A stretch of DNA of 8,981 nt from an uncultured Erysipelotrichaceae bacterium (GTDB taxonomy: Bacteria; Bacillota_I; Bacilli_A; Erysipelotrichales; Erysipelotrichaceae): NCBI GenBank assembly GCA_902796525.1, contig CADBPB010000199.1, positions 1 to 8,981 on the forward strand, given 5' to 3'. The position numbers and the translations under genes are program-made. Every line of letters begins with the position of its first letter. Positions within the stretch are counted from its first letter, which is position 1. The notes below the pieces were generated by a model that was not told the origin of the DNA, did not search any database, and was given only the letters and a program-made list of their open reading frames with translations. This document shows, piece by piece, positions 6,622 to 8,981 of this stretch.

Positions 6622-7119
6622 ATGGAATATATTCTGATAGGAAAAGTGGTCAATACCTTTGGCATCAAAGGAGAACTGAAGGTCTACCCTTATACCGATT
6701 TTGTGGAAGATCGTTTTAAAAAAGGTTCGAAGATCTATCTGGGAGAGGAGCATCTTCCTTTTGTCGTAAAATCCTGCAGAGAACACAAAGGGATGCTTCT
6801 GCTGCTGCTGGAAGCTCATGAAGATATTAACCTTGTCGAGAAATATAAGGATTTTGAGATCTACAAAGCAGAAGAAGATATCGAACCGGTCAAAGACGGA
6901 TACTATTTTCGCGATCTTAAGGACCTGAACGTCTATGTCGGCAACGAACGGGTCGGCAGGGTGCTGAGAGTGGAAGAAGGGATCAAAGCCAATCATCTGC
7001 GCATTTTAAAGAACGATGATCAGAAAGAATATCTGGTACCGTTCCTGCCGGTGTTTGTCGAGAAAGTGGATCTCGAAAACAAGAGGATCGACATCGTGAA
7101 GATGGAGGGTCTGCTTTGA
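6622..7119 (+). CDS. rimM: 16S rRNA processing/maturation protein RimM
   Basis: A 165-residue 30S maturation factor that binds ribosomal protein S19 and helps 16S rRNA 3'-domain assembly. The N-terminal RimM barrel opens with YILIGKVVNTFGIKGELKVYP-type sequence, in which the GKVVNTFGIKGE block is diagnostic. The C-terminal PRC-barrel begins near DGYYFRDLKDLNVYV and includes EYLVPFLPVFVEKVD. Length is normal. It heads a two-gene unit: its TGA overlaps the TTG of trmD by 4 bases, the conserved rimM-trmD pairing of ribosome and tRNA maturation genes. Confidence 0.96.
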   Translation: MEYILIGKVVNTFGIKGELKVYPYTDFVEDRFKKGSKIYLGEEHLPFVVKSCREHKGMLLLLLEAHEDINLVEKYKDFEIYKAEEDIEPVKDGYYFRDLKDLNVYVGNERVGRVLRVEEGIKANHLRILKNDDQKEYLVPFLPVFVEKVDLENKRIDIVKMEGLL

Positions 7120-7841
7120 AGATCACCGTACTGACGCTGTTTCCGGAAATGTATGAAGGTTTCCTGAACAGTTCCATCGTTTCCCGTATCATAAAAAACG
7201 GTCTTCTGGAAGTAAAAGTGACCGATATCCGGGATTACGCCCTGGATAAGCATCGACACGTGGATGATACGCCATACGGAGGAGGAGCGGGGATGCTGAT
7301 GAAAGTGGATGTGCTGCATCGCGCTCTTTTTGACAATCGCGCCGATGACAGCTATGTCCTGCTGACTTCGCCCCGGCAGAAGCCCTTGAAACAGGAAGAT
7401 CTGCAGCGGTTCTCCAAAATGAAGGATCTGATCATCGTTTGCGGCCATTACGAGGGCATAGACCAGCGATTTGAAAACTACATCGATGAACGGGTCAGCA
7501 TCGGCGATTATATCCTCACAGGCGGGGAAATGGCCTCTATGGTCCTGATCGACGGGATCGCCCGTCTTCTGGAAGAAGGCATCTCTTCCCAGTCTCTGAA
7601 AGAAGAATCCTATAACGACGGTCTTCTGGAATACCCCCAGTACACCCGGCCTCCCGTCTATGACGGAGTCTCCGTTCCGGAAGTCCTGCAGAATGGCAAC
7701 CATGCGGAAATCCGAAGATACAACCTGAAGATGTCGCTGAAAGAAACGCTGCATTACCGTCCGGAATTGCTTAAAGAAAGAAAACTTACGAAAGAAGAAG
7801 AAGAACTGCTTCTTGAGATCAGATGCGAAGAAGAAGATTGA
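7116..7841 (+). CDS. trmD: tRNA (guanine-N1)-methyltransferase TrmD
   Basis: A 241-residue SPOUT-class enzyme that makes m1G37 next to the anticodon, using S-adenosylmethionine, to prevent +1 frameshifting. Motifs: HVDDTPYGGGAGM (48-60; the usual Pro is Ala here), GHYEGIDQR (110-118) and SIGDYILTGGE (128-138), which with the neighbouring loops form the trefoil-knot cofactor site, then YNDGLLEYPQYTRP (166-179). The TTG start is supported by GGAGGG (7104-7109) six bases upstream and by the family N-terminus MKITVLTLFPEM. The overlap with the rimM stop suggests coupled translation. No strong terminator follows. Confidence 0.97.
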   Translation: MKITVLTLFPEMYEGFLNSSIVSRIIKNGLLEVKVTDIRDYALDKHRHVDDTPYGGGAGMLMKVDVLHRALFDNRADDSYVLLTSPRQKPLKQEDLQRFSKMKDLIIVCGHYEGIDQRFENYIDERVSIGDYILTGGEMASMVLIDGIARLLEEGISSQSLKEESYNDGLLEYPQYTRPPVYDGVSVPEVLQNGNHAEIRRYNLKMSLKETLHYRPELLKERKLTKEEEELLLEIRCEEED

Positions 7842-7866
7842 TTTTATCCGCAAGATATGTTACAGT
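7838..7866 (+). promoter_or_regulatory. candidate promoter for rplS
   Basis: TTGATT (7838-7843) and TACAGT (7861-7866) have a 17-base spacer, and TGT just before the -10 gives an extended -10. The predicted start is near 7873, giving a leader of about 67 bases. The alternative is TATGAT at 7891-7896, which matches the -10 consensus at five of six positions but lacks a good -35 and would shorten the leader to about 38 bases. Confidence 0.42.
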
Positions 7867-7939
7867 ATTTAAGCGCTGTTCCGCTTTTCGTATGATTATG
7901 AACAGATGTCACAATATCTGAAATAAAAGGAGAATTAGG
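7867..7939 (+). promoter_or_regulatory. rplS 5' leader with two short hairpins
   Basis: Two small helices are visible: AAGCG (7871-7875) with CGCTT (7882-7886) across a 6-base loop, and CAGAT with ATCTG in the interval 7903-7920 across an 8-base loop. The Shine-Dalgarno AAAGGAG (7926-7932) follows. Leaders upstream of rplS that regulate L19 are known in Bacillota, so this could be one, but I cannot verify a family match. The first helix, followed by TTTT, could instead be a weak trmD terminator. Confidence 0.33.
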
Positions 7940-8287
7940 ATGAATTTAGGTTTAGTGAATGAAATCACCAATGATCAGATGAAGACCGATCTTCCTGATC
8001 TTCGTCCCGGACAGACTGTTCGAGTCGACGTCAAGATCAAAGAAGGCGATAAGACACGTATCCAGGCGTATGAGGGTGTCGTAGTCAAGATCCAGGGTTC
8101 CGGTATCGGACAGACATTTACCGTCAGAAAGATCTCTTCCGGCGTAGGTGTCGAAAGAACGTTCCCGGTCCATTCCCCGATCATCGACAAGATCACGATC
8201 ATCAGACGCGGTAAGGTCAGAAGAGCGAAACTGTTCTATCTGAGGAACCGTTCCGGCAAATCTGCCAAGATCAAAGAGATCAGATAA
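7940..8287 (+). CDS. rplS: 50S ribosomal protein L19
   Basis: A 115-residue large-subunit protein located at the 30S-50S interface. Family blocks are LRPGQTVRVDVKIKEGDKTR, QAYEGVVVKIQG, TFTVRKISSGVGVERTFPVH, and the basic RRGKVRRAKLFYLRNRSGK. The length is typical. AAAGGAG (7926-7932) lies seven bases before the ATG. It is the only gene in its unit, between its own leader and a strong terminator that overlaps its stop codon, which fits separate control from rimM-trmD. Confidence 0.98.
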   Translation: MNLGLVNEITNDQMKTDLPDLRPGQTVRVDVKIKEGDKTRIQAYEGVVVKIQGSGIGQTFTVRKISSGVGVERTFPVHSPIIDKITIIRRGKVRRAKLFYLRNRSGKSAKIKEIR

Positions 8288-8316
8288 TAAAAAGCCTGTC
8301 TATGGCTTTTTATTTT
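8286..8316 (+). terminator. rho-independent terminator after rplS
   Basis: AATAAAAAGCC (8286-8296) pairs perfectly over 11 bp with GGCTTTTTATT (8304-8314) across TGTCTAT, and more T residues follow to 8316. The left arm includes the last two bases of the rplS stop. Four bases later the lepB TATAAT begins. Confidence 0.87.
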
Positions 8317-8319
8317 AGG

Positions 8320-8325
8320 TATAAT
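8320..8325 (+). promoter_or_regulatory. -10 element of the lepB promoter (predicted leaderless)
   Basis: A perfect TATAAT, six bases (GTGTTT) before the ATG at 8332, so the predicted start is the A of the ATG. No Shine-Dalgarno sequence lies in a usable position; the nearest purine block, AGG at 8317-8319, is upstream of the -10. The -35 region (TGTCTA, 8297-8302) is the terminator loop and matches poorly. Confidence 0.68.
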
Positions 8326-8331
8326 GTGTTT

Positions 8332-8838
8332 ATGAAACTAAAGTCTTTCCTCATCGAACTGCTGAAAACAGTACTGACATCGATCGTCATCGTTTTTATA
8401 CTGGTCCATTTCATCCTGATGCCGTGCATGGTACAGGGATCCAGCATGTATCCCTATCTGCATGACGGCGATTACGGCTTCTCTTTTATCATCAGCAGGA
8501 ATCTGGGGATCCGGCGTTTCGATGTCGCGGTGATCGATATTCCCGATGGGGAGGATAAGCTTCTGGTGAAGCGTGTCATCGGTCTTCCGAACGAAAAGGT
8601 CTCGTTCGTCGATAATAAGCTCTATGTGAATGACGAATATGTCGAAGAACCGTTTCTTACGGAAGATACGGAAACAAGAGATTTCGAGGTCGTTCTGGGC
8701 GACGACGAGTATTTCTGCATGGGAGACAACCGTTCCGTATCGCGCGATTCGCGCTACTATGGCGCCTTTTCAAGCAAAGACATCCTTTCCACCAAACTGT
8801 TCGTGATCTATCCCTTTAATGATTTCGGCATGCATTAG
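8332..8838 (+). CDS. lepB: type I signal peptidase
   Basis: A 168-residue membrane-anchored serine protease that removes signal peptides from secreted proteins outside the cytoplasmic membrane. There is one N-terminal membrane segment (about 10-30). Box B GSSMYPYL holds the catalytic Ser38, box D LLVKRVIG holds the general-base Lys80, and box E reads GDNRSVSRDSRYYG. It is short but complete, as in Gram-positive SipS-type enzymes with a single membrane anchor. The ATG at 8332 gives a normal MKLKSFLIELLK start; the in-frame ATG at 8302 lies inside the rplS terminator. Ffh, encoded in the same window, targets many of its substrates. rbgA follows after 9 bases. Confidence 0.96.
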   Translation: MKLKSFLIELLKTVLTSIVIVFILVHFILMPCMVQGSSMYPYLHDGDYGFSFIISRNLGIRRFDVAVIDIPDGEDKLLVKRVIGLPNEKVSFVDNKLYVNDEYVEEPFLTEDTETRDFEVVLGDDEYFCMGDNRSVSRDSRYYGAFSSKDILSTKLFVIYPFNDFGMH

Positions 8839-8847
8839 GTGACAGGC

Positions 8848-8981
8848 ATGGAAGAAAGAGAAAACAACGATCAGTCCGTCATCAACTGGTATCCCGGTCA
8901 TATGGCCAAAGCGCATCGGCAGATCAGGGAGCAGCTTTCGCTGGTGGATATCATCATCGAACTGAGAGATGCCAGGATACC
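8848..8981 (+). CDS. rbgA: ribosome biogenesis GTPase RbgA/YlqF (3' end outside window)
   Basis: The first 44 codons of a circularly permuted GTPase required for late 50S assembly. The N-terminal signature INWYPGHMAKAHRQIREQL followed by LVDIIIELRDARI is characteristic. AGGTGA (8837-8842) lies five bases before the ATG and overlaps the lepB stop. An in-frame GTG at 8839 is possible but would lose that spacing. Position after lepB matches the standard Bacillota order (rplS, lepB or sip, ylqF). The G motifs lie beyond the window edge. Confidence 0.93.
   Translation, partial: MEERENNDQSVINWYPGHMAKAHRQIREQLSLVDIIIELRDARI

Noticed and set aside
8302..8334. ATG at 8302 as the lepB start
   Set aside because: It lies in the loop of the rplS terminator and adds residues encoded by the terminator and promoter; no Shine-Dalgarno sequence.

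Overview
The window is a conserved housekeeping stretch from a Bacillota (Firmicutes) chromosome of moderate GC. All genes are on the + strand. The gene order (RNase J2-like gene then ftsK/spoIIIE; ffh, rpsP, khpA, rimM, trmD, rplS, lepB, rbgA) is the classic low-GC Gram-positive arrangement. The non-standard neighbours (ssb before ffh, an SRAP gene after it), the missing ylxM and the short LepB suggest an Erysipelotrichia-like lineage, but this is inference and no species can be named. I see no mobile element, CRISPR array, tRNA or rRNA, and no gene-free stretch above about 110 bases.

Layout. (1) 2-3701: the 3' part of an RNase J-family gene overlaps ftsK by 20 bases. The RNase J protein has lost several metal-binding residues and is probably a non-catalytic J2-type subunit. 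(2) 3702-4121: a short ssb gene. Its ribosome-binding site lies in one arm of a perfect 13-bp inverted repeat, and its frame is broken by an in-frame TAA 19 codons before the ancestral stop. A strong terminator follows. (3) 4132-6034: ffh and an SRAP-domain gene, one base apart, closed by a terminator. (4) 6042-6609: rpsP and khpA, abutting, closed by a terminator. (5) 6610-7841: rimM and trmD, overlapping by 4 bases. (6) 7842-8316: rplS with a leader of about 70-100 bases and its own terminator. (7) 8320-8981: lepB, then the 5' end of rbgA.

Together the genes cover RNA decay (RNase J), chromosome segregation (FtsK), single-strand DNA binding and abasic-site protection (SSB, SRAP), co-translational membrane targeting and signal-peptide removal (Ffh, LepB), and ribosome or tRNA maturation (S16, KhpA, RimM, TrmD, L19, RbgA).

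The most interesting signal is regulatory. ffh, rimM and lepB have no usable Shine-Dalgarno sequence. Each has a perfect TATAAT exactly six bases before its ATG, which places the predicted transcription start on the A of the start codon. These look like leaderless mRNAs, and each promoter is packed against the U-tract of the preceding terminator. The other points worth checking are the broken ssb with its masked ribosome-binding site, the degenerate RNase J, and the SRAP gene in the ffh unit.
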